DNA of 64,000 bases from Diphasiastrum complanatum (taxonomy: Eukaryota > Streptophyta > Lycopodiopsida > Lycopodiales > Lycopodiaceae). The position numbers and the translations under genes are program-made. The notes under the pieces were generated by a model, which did no database searches, had not been told where the DNA came from, and was given only the letters and a program-made list of their open reading frames with translations. The DNA is taken from positions 39,115,106-39,179,105 of the forward strand of contig CM055097.1 in NCBI GenBank assembly GCA_029204225.1, written 5' to 3'. Positions 30,552-41,700 of the stretch are shown piece after piece; the first letter of the stretch is position 1; the number at the start of each line of letters is the position of its first letter.

Positions 30552-32440
30552 ATCACTAATAGGGATTTGGTGCTCTTTTTTAAGTTTTAAATAATGCTTA
30601 TAAGAATATTAGACATTCAAACATTGATGGACATTGCATACCATTCTTTAGCATGGTCAATTAGAGGTTTTGAAATGCATTATATAGTGTTATTTGCATC
30701 ATTTTGTGTTGCCTATATGTATGGATTCTCATAAGCATTCATGTTTGCCTAAGTTTAGCTTTTAATAACTTTATTAGAAGATGCACATTTGTCTCTCCAT
30801 TTTTGTTGGCACGCAGATGTTCTCCAACATCTACGCAATCCACTTGCTATAATATATTTCTCACCACACTGAGAGATTATAATTTAATAAATCTTTTAGA
30901 AGATGCACATTTGTCTCTCCATTTTTGTTGGCACACGAATGTTCTCAAAAATTTATGCAATCCACTTGCTAGAATATATTTCTCACCACACTGGAGATAT
31001 TATAATTTAAGCGCATGGTCATCCATAAAGAATCTATAAGAACTATGAGCTAGTTGTGGATAAACACAATAAATATGTGGAGTTTGAAGAGGTTTGGGAC
31101 AATTTACTTTCAATCTTACTTTGCTTAGCATAGGTTTTTACAAGCATGGAGGAAAATTGAGTCTCAAGTACTATGGTCCATCCTAGATATTGCACAAGCT
31201 TAGTCTTGTTAGTTCTAGGCTAAAGTTGCTACCAATACTAGACCACATTACATTTTGCATGGTAAGTTGTTGTTTGTTAATATTGGACTTGATAGCTTCT
31301 ATGATGTTGAGAGTCCTTCAAATCATTATTTGTTATCTTTTTTACTAGTTGTTATACTATAGGTGTGAGTTTAGCATAATTGATGACCATGAAAGATTGA
31401 GTATTGGGTATAGTGGAAGGGCATGCCTATTAATGAGATGATGTATAGCTACAATGTCACAACAAAGGACTTGCTTCAACCATTCATGCACCAGATGTGC
31501 AAGATCATCCACACTATACATGGGGCATCTATGTTTAATGTTAACAAACATGAACTTTTTTTCTTTTCTTTTTAGTATATGTCATTTTTACTACTCACAG
31601 TAGAACCAAAATGTTTTTAGAAGATATTTTTTGTGGACATTATTCCATTTTCACCTCACCCTATTTGGAATCTAAAATGTTATTTAGCACATTTGTTTTT
31701 TTTTAGGAATCGTTTCTAGTAACTTTTATTAGCTCATGGACATGGATGTCCTTAAGGCATTTCAATCAATATAAACATAAGCACATCTACTATCTTCTTA
31801 GTCAATTATTTTAGTTCTTGACTCCATTTTTGGTGACTCCATTGTAACTCTTGCCGGAAAATACAACTTCTTTCTTTAGCATGGCAACGCAAATGAGAAA
31901 AGTAAATAAAAAGACATATTTTAGAAAGGCCCTTTTCAGGCCCATATATCCTCTAATGTGATTAATGTTCATGTAGTATTCGTATTGGGGGATTGTTTGT
32001 TCGGACAATATTTGTAGTAGGTTTTACTCCTACTTTTTCCACTTGTGATGTTCTATAGATGATTGAGTTCATAAGAGAGTGAGTGACCTGTCAATAGATC
32101 TATCAATTAGGGCTAAGAGTAGATCGATTTTACGATTTGCTTACTAGCATTAGACTTGTTGTATTATGCATCAATCAGAAAGTATATAGTTCGTGAACAA
32201 TTTCGTGTCGCGTCTTGTAACTTATAGATTAGAAAGACTAAACATCTACGACTAATCGCGAATCACAGGAGTGGTAGATTAGCCACGATCTAGAACACTT
32301 CTGATGATGTCATGATATTAGATCAGATATCTGTACCCCTTGGTACTTGGCTGATCTTCTTGGCTGTTTGTGGAGCACGACTGATTTTGTGTCGTGTCTT
32401 GTCGTCTTTGTCAAAAATTCAGGATTGAATGCTAGCAAAG
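30552..32440. other. Intergenic, no gene recognised
   Basis: AT-rich sequence between two copia remnants, with only short open frames of no known similarity. It contains a tandem duplication at 30774-31011. The right part (about 32000-32457) may be the LTR of the adjoining copia RNase H fragment, since a purine tract then TGTTTCTAATGCC is seen on the minus strand at 32457, but the far end was not found. Confidence 0.4.
30774..31011 (+). repeat. Tandem duplication, 122-bp period
   Basis: Two adjacent copies starting TTAGAAGATGCACATTTGTC at 30774 and 30896, both ending near CTCACCACACTG...TTATAATTTAA. A few substitutions separate them. It is non-coding. Confidence 0.9.
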
Positions 32441-32478
32441 CTTTGGCATTAGAAACATTTCATTTCTTCAGCTCCCTC

Positions 32479-32956
32479 TCAAAGCATGATAGCTTGTCCA
32501 AGAATGCTCCTTTGTCTCTTGAACAGACCTTTGTCTATGGCCTTTGTGAAAATGTCAACAACCATGTCTTGCGTTCCAATGAAGGTGGTCTGCAACATCT
32601 TCTTGCCAATCAGATCCCTGATCAAGTGGTACTTGATTGCAATGTGTTTCGTCCTTGAGTGAAACACAGGGTGTGTTGTCCATCTGCAGAACCAGAGGTT
32701 CGTTTTTTGTTCCGCCCAATTCGTCCAGAAACTGCTTGAGCCAGATTATCTCATTGGCCATCTTTGCTGCTGCAACATACTCTGCTTCGCAAGATGACTG
32801 GGCCACAATGGTCTGCTTCTTGCTGACCCAGAGAATTGTCTCTCCTGACGCGATGGTGCATCCTCCTGAGACACTTTTACAGTCGTCCTTGAGAGATGCC
32901 CAACTAGCATCACTGTAGGAAAGCATCTGGAACCTTGCATCATGACAATAATACAT
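32479..32956 (-). pseudogene. copia RNase H fragment
   Basis: From 32956 leftward: YSDASWASLKDDCKSVSGGC, SGETILWVSKKQTIVAQSSC, EAEYVAAAKMANEIIWLKQF and QMDNTPCVSL. After a frameshift it continues HSRTKHIAIKYHLIRD to DMVVDIFTKAIDKGLFKRQR. This is the C-terminal RNase H of a copia family different from A and B. It is cut off sharply at 32956 by LINE sequence. Confidence 0.88.
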
Positions 32957-33331
32957 GGGGATCCTTTTCTGGTCTTACTTTTAGCATGAGACAGGCTACT
33001 GCCACTCGAATGGGAAAGGGACATGCCTCCCTTGTTCAACGTCGGCAAGCTCCAGTGCCTTCTCATGTTGTGGCTCACATTACATCCTTTTACAACAGGA
33101 GCAGCAGCACAACACAGTCTTGACATCTGGACATAGATACATATGATTATTATGCACAAACACACTCGCATACATGTCTACTTTAGTTTCTACTAGATGT
33201 TTTCTTTATTACAGTTCTGGAGACATTTTATATGCTCCCATGGTTACCACGCACTTGACATGTACTTCATTAGTCTTATATGCGTTTTGGCATGGAAAAG
33301 ACATTAATAAAGCTTTCTTTTTTTCTTTCTT
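32957..33331 (+). mobile_element. LINE copy with conserved 3' end, internally deleted
   Basis: Starts in the GILFSGPTF...ATRMGKGHASLVQ block (32957-33030), lacks the rest of the C-terminal domain, and resumes with the family 3' UTR. At 33238-33331 it reads GCTCCCATGGTTACCACGCA, a TCTTATATGCGTTTTGGCATGG stretch, and ACATTAATAAAGC, followed by a T/C-only tail. The same 3' end is seen at 40.1 and 38.8 kb on the other strand. The tail runs directly into gypsy integrase sequence. Confidence 0.8.
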
Positions 33332-33456
33332 GTCGCAGGATGGATAGGACCAACATAGTCAAGGCCCCATTTCTCAAATGGTGCTTGCGATAAAACCAAA
33401 TGTAATGGTTCATAGTTCTGTCGTGTAGGACGTCGTACACGTTGGCAAACATCACA
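33332..33456 (-). pseudogene. gypsy integrase fragment
   Basis: Minus strand reads CDVCQRVRRPTRQNYEPLHL, then APFEKWGLDYVGPIHPATRK. This is the zinc-binding CxxC end of the HHCC domain and the first catalytic Asp region (GLDYVGPI) of a Ty3/gypsy integrase. It is only about 40 codons, broken on the left by a LINE tail. Confidence 0.85.
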
Positions 33457-33533
33457 AATTATCTAATACTAGATTGAAGAATTAAGAGTAAGTGTGCTCT
33501 AACATGATACTATGAAAAGTATCTAACGATATT

Positions 33534-33545
33534 GCTCCAATACCA
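33534..33545 (-). other. Primer-site-like sequence, left of LTR
   Basis: Minus strand TGGTATTGGAGC, two mismatches from the plant copia primer site TGGTATCAGAGC. It abuts the LTR at 33546 with no spacer and faces away from it. Confidence 0.5.
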
Positions 33546-34602
33546 TGTTGGAAAGAGGGAAGTGAAATGAGTCGGTTCGATAAGTCGCAGACTGTAAGCG
33601 ACCTATCGAGCACTAACTTTGAAATCATTAGCACTAAAGTGATTTCTAGCCAAACAAGGATGTATTGAATATTGCAGTGTTGATACATTCAACAAAACAG
33701 ACATTTGAGTTTGTCTCAATTCCTGAGGACCAGTAATTATGTAAATATACACACACACTCTCTCTCTTTCTACGACAACATTGCAGTCTTACTCTCTGAA
33801 GTCAAACGTCTGTGTATCAGCCAACTGGAGCACAAGCAAGATCGACGATGAACTCTTTGAGTTCAAGATATTCGACTACATCCTCTTCAAACCTATGAAC
33901 TCAAAGTCTTCGAGTTCGAGATCCACGTCATCCACACTGCCCTGTCCAAATGCAAACCACGTCATAGTTCACTTTATCACCTTTCAGTAACTGCATTCAT
34001 GTATATATACATAACAATAACTCACATAAATGATGATGAGACAATATGTGAAGAATACATGCAAGTGGAGAAGAGTGAATACACGCAAGTGGAGAAGAGT
34101 AAATCAGAGTTCTTGCGCGAACTCTATTGTGTCTTAATTATCTGATTCCATAGGATCAGAGATTTTAGAGAGAGCGAAAGTCATTCAGAGAATAGATATA
34201 GTTATTTAATCTGTAGCTAGCTAAGTAAGATCACTACACACAGTGCGCCACTACTGTGAACCATTCTTGGGCACAAGATTGTGATATGATCGTTGTATTC
34301 ACAACTGCTTAATTCAGATTCTCTATTTTCTTATGTGTATTGCACTACAAATGTTTTTTGATGATTTTCTTTCTCTATTGACACTCATTCATTCGGAATG
34401 TTTAATCTCGAAGGAAGAATGGCTGTCTTAGACACCTAATTGTTCGCTCCCTCCATGGTTGTCTCTGACACCTACCAAGACATTCCTCCATTTGATCTAA
34501 GTCAATGCTGATATTGTAGTTTTGGTAACGATCTTGTAATGTTCTCTATGTTGGAGCTATGTTTCTTATTCCGCACCTAATCTATTCACGAGCACCCCAA
34601 CA
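33546..34602 (+). repeat. copia C LTR, 1,057 bp
   Basis: Ends TGTTGGAAAG...CACCCCAACA form a six-base inverted terminal repeat (TGTTGG/CCAACA). A primer site follows at 34606, so on the plus strand this acts as the 5' LTR. It contains a (CA)n(CT)n stretch near 33753, a TATATATACATAA region near 34002, and a 25-bp internal direct repeat (GCAAGTGGAGAAGAGT at about 34061 and 34086). Confidence 0.8.
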
Positions 34603-34605
34603 AAA

Positions 34606-34617
34606 TGGTATCAGGGC
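34606..34617 (+). other. Primer-binding site, copia C
   Basis: TGGTATCAGGGC, one mismatch from the initiator tRNA-Met primer site, three bases after the LTR end and 54 bp before the gag start codon. Confidence 0.85.
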
Positions 34618-34670
34618 TTTCGTTCCAAACTACTTTTAGTATTCGAAACTGTTTAATATACTTAGATCAT

Positions 34671-35264
34671 CATGGAAGGAACATCTTCAGAAATCCGCTT
34701 GATCAGCAAGTTCAATGGTGATGACTTCCACATGTAAAAGTTCAAGATGAAGATGATACTCGTAGGAAAAGAACTCAGGGGATATGTCAATGGTTCAATA
34801 GCCAAGCTAGCTGAACCTGACATGCTGACCACCTGGGAAGCTAAGGATGGCAAAACTCTTTCCATTGTATCTCTGAATCTTAAAGATTCACAAACAGCTC
34901 ATGTAACTAACTATTCTAGCTCTAAAGAAGCATGGGACATTGTTACTGGTCTATACGAAATGACAGATGTATCGACTCATCTCCTCTTGAGGAAGAAGTT
35001 TCTGTCACTCAAGATGAGTGAAGAGACCTTAGTCACTGGTCATCTAATTCAAACAGCTACTCAATCATGTAGCTGCAATAGGTTCACCAGTATCAGACGA
35101 AGATGCTAACATGTCTCTTTTGTCTAGTCTTCCTCCCTCTTACGACAATCTAGTATTGCTACTTAGCAATACTCCTGACCTGTCTCTATAAAAGGTGACA
35201 AAAGTTTATTACAAGAAGAAATAAGAAGGAAAAGCTTATCCACGCTGAATATGAAGACAATCGC
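34671..35264 (+). pseudogene. copia C gag
   Basis: Begins MEGTSSEIRLISKFNGDDFH, meets a stop (TAA at 34736-34738 in place of the usual Trp), and continues KFKMKMILVGKELRGYVNGS, SSSKEAWDIVTGLYE and LLLRKKFLSLKMSEE. A frameshift near 35060 follows, then a segment equivalent to LLQEEIRRK (about 35205). This is a DUF4219/UBN2-type gag, cut off before the zinc knuckle by the insert at 35265. Confidence 0.82.
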
Positions 35265-35635
35265 TCTGTTGGAATTCGATGCTTAGCCTCAAATTTATTT
35301 ATTAAAACAGCATCCAGAAAACTTTACAAAACTCAGAAAACAGAAGGCTCGAGTTTTTTTTTCAGAAGATAAAAAAATCCAGTATCGGATTTTTCTAACC
35401 CAATGTAACTCTTGTCAAAGGAATTTTTTGACCCTGTGAATCGGATTGGATCAAAGCGAAAATTATCTGGGCGTCTTCAACTCTGGATCGGGTCGGGTCG
35501 GGTCAGATCGGATCTAAATTTTTCGACTCCAAAAAATTCGACACCCTCAGCATATTTTTCGATCCTTTATATAAATTCCGACCCTATATAATTATCAATA
35601 TTGTCGGTCAAAAATCCGACCCAACGACTTCGCAT
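35265..35635. other. Insert in copia C with GGGTC repeats
   Basis: Non-copia sequence between gag and the protease/pre-integrase part. It has GGGTCGGGTCGGGTC at 35488-35502 and scattered GATC/CGAC motifs (TTCGACTCC, TTCGACACC, CCGACCC). There is no coding potential. It could be a small inserted element or filler DNA that replaced the zinc knuckle and protease active site. Confidence 0.5.
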
Positions 35636-36077
35636 TAAGGATGTATTGTACATACCCAAACTGACCAAAAACTTATTGTCAGTCAACAAATTCATTGATT
35701 AAGGCTGCAAAGCCATGTTCACTTCAAGACAGTGTATCATTATTGACAAGTAAGATAAAAAAATCCTCTCTGCAAACAAAGAAAGTAATTTGTACATTCT
35801 GAGTCACGAATATGCACTTTCAACTAATGTGAGTACTTCAAATGGCCAATTATGGCATCAAAGATTAGAACATCTAAACATGAGACTGTATATGCATCAC
35901 AATAGCATGGTCAAGTATTTGAACTTTAATGTTGCCTCCTCTGACATTCGACAAGTCTGTGAGATGTGCCTACTAGGCAAACAACATAGATCAAGATTTC
36001 CAAAGGGACAAGCCACTAGAGCTAAGTCCATTCTAGAATTGATACATAGTGATATGTGTGGCTTATACGACAGCTGA
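35636..36077 (+). pseudogene. copia C protease end and pre-integrase domain
   Basis: Reads IKDVLYIPKLTKNLLSVNKF, then after stops SNLYILSHEYALST, LWHQRLEHLNMRLYMHH, CEMCLLGKQHRSRFPKG and SILELIHSDMCG. This is the HHCC zinc region leading to the first integrase Asp (HSDMCG), after which the element ends. The second His of the zinc motif is in the GHLN position as EHLN. Confidence 0.85.
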
Positions 36078-36555
36078 GTGATGATCATCACGACGCACCC
36101 CGAACTGACTCTTTCAAGAGTCATCTCAATGTTGTTGTAAGACTCTCGAAGGAACGAAGCCTCCAGTTCCTCGATTGTTGATTCTCACGCCCTATAAACC
36201 AATAAAAGCTCGACTAATGAGAAGTAGAAAGACCCGAAGTCATCAAAGAAAGATCATAAGTCGACACATCGTCAAGAGCAATCCATCACTTTCCCAAAAC
36301 AAAGGCTTCGCCAAATCTAGCACATGACTAAGATTTCCTCCAAGCTAGAGGACTAGGGTCTCCTCCAAGCCACCGAGTGCATTTTGGGTGATGAACCCAC
36401 TTTTTCAAAACAAAACCGGTCGACAAAGCATTCTTTTTTTATACGAGTACGTGAGGCTCTCAATACGAAAGGAAGAAAGCAGCCTCGCTTTTACGCGAGA
36501 AAGATCGAGAGAGCGAGGCGCGAGCACACTTATTTCCCAAGCTTGGAGAATAGCG
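36078..36555 (+). promoter_or_regulatory. MEMO1 upstream region
   Basis: The 480 bp between the copia C end and the MEMO1 ATG must hold at least the 5' UTR. It is GC-richer than its surroundings, with GAGA/CGAG-rich sequence (36470-36520) near the ATG and a TTTTTTTATACGAG stretch at about 36428. No core promoter element is certain. Open frames here have no known similarity. Confidence 0.4.
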
Positions 36556-36601
36556 ATGGCGAGAGAGGCATCTCACGCAGGCTCCTGGTACTCTGATAAT
36601 G
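36556..36601 (+). CDS. MEMO1: MEMO1 exon 1
   Basis: 46 nt: MAREASHAGSWYSDN plus one base, donor G|GTAATG. The block REASHAGSWY is the invariant N-terminus of the family, which fixes this ATG. Found by homology, since the exon is too short otherwise. Confidence 0.92.
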
Positions 36602-38710
36602 GTAATGCTTTTTGCTTTGCGCACACCTATAACAATAGTTCCACAAGCTGTCTTGTCGCTCCAGCTCCTGTAGATTTGAGACAGCGCAGCAGCAGAGCAT
36701 CAGGGCCATGTAATTTAGTCGTTGATAGATGAAAGGGCAGGACAACGAAGGGGATACAATTCATGCTTTCCGGGTCATGGAATCAGAAGAGGCATGAATA
36801 TGAAATGAGTATATTTGGATAAAATTCACGGACGCTTTGGTTTTTAGGGTAAAACCTCTGTGAAGTAGATCTTAATAGCTCACGTTGTTTGATTGATTGC
36901 CCCTTTTGGGTGGAGATTCACACAACCTTTTTGGTGACGTACCCATAGTGCTTTTTTCGTATGGAACGGTTTGATCAATTAATTTTTCATTCCTAGACTA
37001 ATAGCGTCTGATCGATTCTCAATTATGGCCTATTACTTAGTTTTGGCTTTATATGTGATTCTCTCTTTAATTATTTCGATTTTGCAGATTCAAACATAAA
37101 TGTTTTGCAACCTCAAGGAGTTCTTTAAATTGCCTTAAATACCTGCGGAAGTGATTATGTTTCCGCAGGTGTTTATCTGGGGCAATCGCCCCCCCCTGCC
37201 TTAACGGGCTGGGTTTTTCAGCCTGTGTTGTTCCTTCACGAAGGTAGGCCGCATAGGCTTTTACACAGCCTGGCCCTCGGCAGGGGCCTTCAAACTCATA
37301 AGGCGTACCTCCAGACCTTTAGTCTGCACATATAGATGTCTGTCAATTTCTGTGTACTTTCATTTTGCGGTCAACAAGGGACGTCTATGAAATTTACCTG
37401 CCCATTAAACTGTAATAGTCCATTATCAGAATTTACATGCCACATGCCATTAAGGATTTTCTACTGCTGGTAAAAGAACCGACACATTCAGATGAATGTT
37501 GCATGAAATTTTTTTCTAGCACATCTTAAGGTAGTTCTGGGTACAAGTATATTTCTCACTCAACCTTTACATAAAGGAATGGTCTTTCTAGAGAGCTTCA
37601 CTGCTGTTTTGGTAGATTTTGAAGTTACACCTCAATGAGCTTGCCACAACTTTTTAAATGACTCTTACCACAAGTAAAGGTTGCCAGAATGACCATCCCC
37701 CTCTACTTTCAAGTCTTTTATCCAGCATTTCAGCTTGCTTTTGTTTGTTTTGTTTCATGCAGCATCGGAGCTGGCAGAGGAGCTTGACAGATGGCTCATG
37801 GCATGCAGTTTGCCGAAACTTTCAAATGCTCGTGCAGTGATTGCTCCGTAAGTCAAGATTTGAGTACACGCAATAGTTTGTATTTTGTTCCTCAGTATGA
37901 TAAATTTCTCCAAATGCTCTACAATGTAGCAATATCTCTAAGAGTGCTTCTGAGAGAGTTTACAAGCAAATATTTTGAGCAGTAAATGTCTGTTATTGTT
38001 ATTGCTAGCTCATGTTTCTCATATAAATTTTATAGAAATAGCAGATCTTTTTTGTAGGATTTTGGTGGTCAAAAAGTTTGTTGATGAGCTTATGCAATAA
38101 AAGATCACCACACATTCGTCGCTCATTTTGTTTTGATTTTTTTCTAACTGTACATTGATATGCCCTGTTTTATTTCATTGTGTATTTCTCTAGCTGTTGC
38201 TATGTTGCTACCTTCACATTGACACTTGTTGAAATCTTGTGGATGTGATATTGTCTTTATTTTTCCTTTGCGGCCGAGTTTACAAACCTTTGTTTCCATT
38301 GTCACTGGATTTTCTTAGTTGCAAAAAGATGGCATTTCAACATGGAATTTTGGATAGTGGGTTTGTTAGATATGTGGCAGTTTCAGCAAAAACATCCAAT
38401 ATCAAAGCTTGGTGATTTTTTTGCACAAAACGAGAGAGTAGTCTGTAGAAATAGAGAAAGAAGGCTTTATTAATGTCTTTGAGTATCAAAGGTACATAAG
38501 ACAAAAAGGTACATCTTAAATGTGTAATATAACCATGTGGGAGCATATTGTACATCTCTGAATAACCATAAAATAGAAGTAAATGTAAATCTAGGACTAA
38601 GAAGAAGACACATGGAGCTAGTGTTATGCTATAATGTGGTAGGCATCATGATGGAACTAGTGTAGTGCTATATAATGGTATACATCCTACTGAAGATGGA
38701 GAAATATTTC

Positions 38711-38761
<51 letters not shown>

Positions 38762-41700
38762 CAAGCTTTATTAATGTCTTTTCAAAAGGCATATAAGACG
38801 AAAAGATACATGTCAAAGTGTGTAACAAAGGAAGCGTGTGTAACGACTCAAGTAATACAAAATAAAATGTACATGTAGAGAACTAATGTGCTCTGATTGT
38901 AAATGACTAACATGAGTACTATAACCGCAGTATAAATGTAACAAGGTCTGAAAGACTTAGGTCAAATGCGGATCGTGAAAAAAGATGTGATAGGCATAGC
39001 TGCTGCATGCATGGCTGAATGGTCTCTGGTGTCGACGTCGAGAAGTAGGGCCTCGCCTAATGGGACTTGTAGCTCTCATGGTCGCTGAGCCTGGGTGGGC
39101 GTCGTCTCTGCGTCCTAGGTCTAGGAATGTTGTCGCAATCGCTGTCAGTCATGTCTGCATCAGAACTTGAAGGATGTAATCTGAGACTGTGTGGCTGGAT
39201 AAGTATGCTGAGCTGTCTGGCATAGGTCCTGTCACAGGAGGGACATCTCACGTATCATCAGTGCCACACAGCAGGGGTCCTTGTAAGAGATAAGGGACCG
39301 CAGTGTAACTGGTGACTGATGAAAAAGGCAGTGATATCTCCCTCTGATCTCATAGTAAGCTGGATATATGAATAGGAAATGCTCCTCAAACTTGACCATA
39401 GATAAACAACACAACTGGCAAAACCGCTCCTCTCGTGGGGTACCCTGGAAGCTTCCAGTCTCAATCGTCAACTGATGTGAAGAAACTCGGAATTGGCCCA
39501 GCACATCCCATGAGATAGTCCTAAGGTAAGATAATGTGGCAAGACTGTGTCTTGCTCCAGAAAGTGTCCGCTGTCTTTGTCATGTCCGGCTCAAATATGC
39601 TCTATAGAGAAAGCGTCTGATATACTCATGGCTGCGGAATGGAAGGTCTGTGATAGAGATGCCAAGTGTGTCCAATAGCTAGGAGGCCTGAGAAAACCAT
39701 GATAGTCGATGCCCCTGTTCATAAAGTTAAAAGGTGTCGTGATGAGGTAAGTGCCGTCTGTATGTATCCCTGCTCATCCGTGGGTAGCATCATGATACGT
39801 GGAATATATAGGATAAGCTGAAGGATTGCGGCTAGTTGTAGGGGTGGAACTTTGAACTCTGTCAGGATAATTTGATGTGGGATAGACTTCTTAGCCCCTA
39901 TCATCTGAGATAGCATGAGAACCTGCAGTCATGAAATATTGGCCCAACTAGATGATGTAAGACTCAGGTCCCGTACACCATGTCTCTGCTGCATATAGGG
40001 CTGTGGGGGGTAGCGAGAGTATCAAAAAGCTGACATTTACTCGGAGGAGAGAGAAGAAGAAGAAGAAGAAGAAGCTTTATTAATGCCTTTTCCATGCCAA
40101 TAGGCATATAAGACTAGTAAATGTACATGTCAAGTATGTGGTAACCATGGGAGCGTATGAAACGTCTTCAAAACAGTAACAAAAACAGCAAATCTAAAGC
40201 TATGAACTGAAATAGATGTGATGATATAAGAAACATGTGGGAGCATGTATACTGCTAAAAGTCATGAGTGAGGTACGATTCTAGCATCCGGTCCTGTCCT
40301 GCTGATGCTATAAAAGGATGTAATACAGCCCGCAGCATGAAGGGCCGCTAGTGGTATCTGACGTCGTCTGGGAGTGCAGCGCATCGGGAGTCCTCATAAG
40401 CTATGAGCGATCGTAAGGTGACAGGTGTGTCACGGAACAAACAGTGGTATCTCCCTCTGATCTCTTAGTACACTGGGCACCTAAAGATAAAGTGCTCCTC
40501 AGACTCCACCTCATCTAAGGAGCACAACTGGCAATTCCGCTCCTCTCTCGGGGTACCTTGGAATCTACCAGTCTCAATAGCCAACTTATGTGATGATACG
40601 CGGAGCTGTCCCAATGTAAATTTGAGGCAATGTGATAGTCTCGAGTCCAAATAGTGTGGTAAGACCGGGAACCCTGCTATGTCAAGCTCAATAAAATGAG
40701 TCCAGTAATAGTCGGGTTTAACCCCAAGCTGTCGCCTCCAAGTACGGTCGAGATATGCCCTATATAAGATGCGCCTGATATACTGATGAGTACCTGAGGG
40801 GAGCTCTGTATTGGAGATAGCAAATGACTCAAAGAGGAAGTGGGATGCCTGGGAGAACCACGATAGTCGATAGCCCTGGTCATGAAGGAAGTGTGAGGAA
40901 ACAAGTGCTGTCTGTGTATTTCTCATATCCGCATCGGGCAGAGCCTGGACTCTCTGAATATATGCGATAAGCTGGAACGCGGCATCTATCTGAATGGGTG
41001 GAACGACAAACTCTGCAAGAAGGATCTCGTGTGGAACCGAGGGCTTCGCTCGAATCATACGAGCTAACATGGTGGTCAGCAATCGTGAAATGCTGGCCCA
41101 GTGTGATGAAGGGAGGCCGGTACACCATGTCTCTGCTGCATACAAGGCTGTGGGGGTGACAATAGTATCAAAAAGTCTACACTTACTGCGAGCATCTCGG
41201 ATGAGCTTCCTAAAGCAGAATCGCTCAAGCTGACCAAGAGAGGAATGCCCCTTCCCAAGTCGGGTGGTGGTAGCCTGTTGCATGTTGAAGGTAGGACCAG
41301 AAAAGAGTATCCCCAAATAAGTATAAGAGGAAACTACCTCTAAGGCCTATCCATCAAGAATGAGCTCCTGGCGCTGCATGAAGGCTCGAGAAGTGTTGAA
41401 GACCATAACCTTGGTCTTCGCAGTGTTCACCCCCAATCCTCATCTGGTACAAAACCCTTGTAAACAATCCAGTTGTCTCTACAATCCCTCTCTGGCCGGG
41501 GATACTAGTACTATATCATCCGCATAAAGGAGAATGGCAATTAGAATGGTGCCAAGTTTACAGCCAGCCCCGCCACACTGTGAGATGACTCGCTCTAACT
41601 CATCAATGTACAATCCAAAGAGAACCGGTGAAAGAGAACATCCCTGTTTCACCCCAATGGTGAAGCAAGTTAGATGGATCTAACTACAGCTTGTGGAAGT

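Larger units (their letters stand above)
33546..36077 (+). mobile_element. copia C, 5' half only
   Basis: Order is LTR, primer site, gag (34671), an unrelated insert (35265-35635), protease flap and pre-integrase domain, then an abrupt end at about 36077. RT, RNase H and the 3' LTR are missing. It lies about 480 bp upstream of the MEMO1 start, in the same orientation, so its LTR could influence that gene. Confidence 0.85.

Noticed and set aside
36384-36732. Open frames overlapping MEMO1 exon 1
   Set aside because: They run past the splice donor at 36602 and carry no similarity; only the REASHAGSWY part is real coding sequence.
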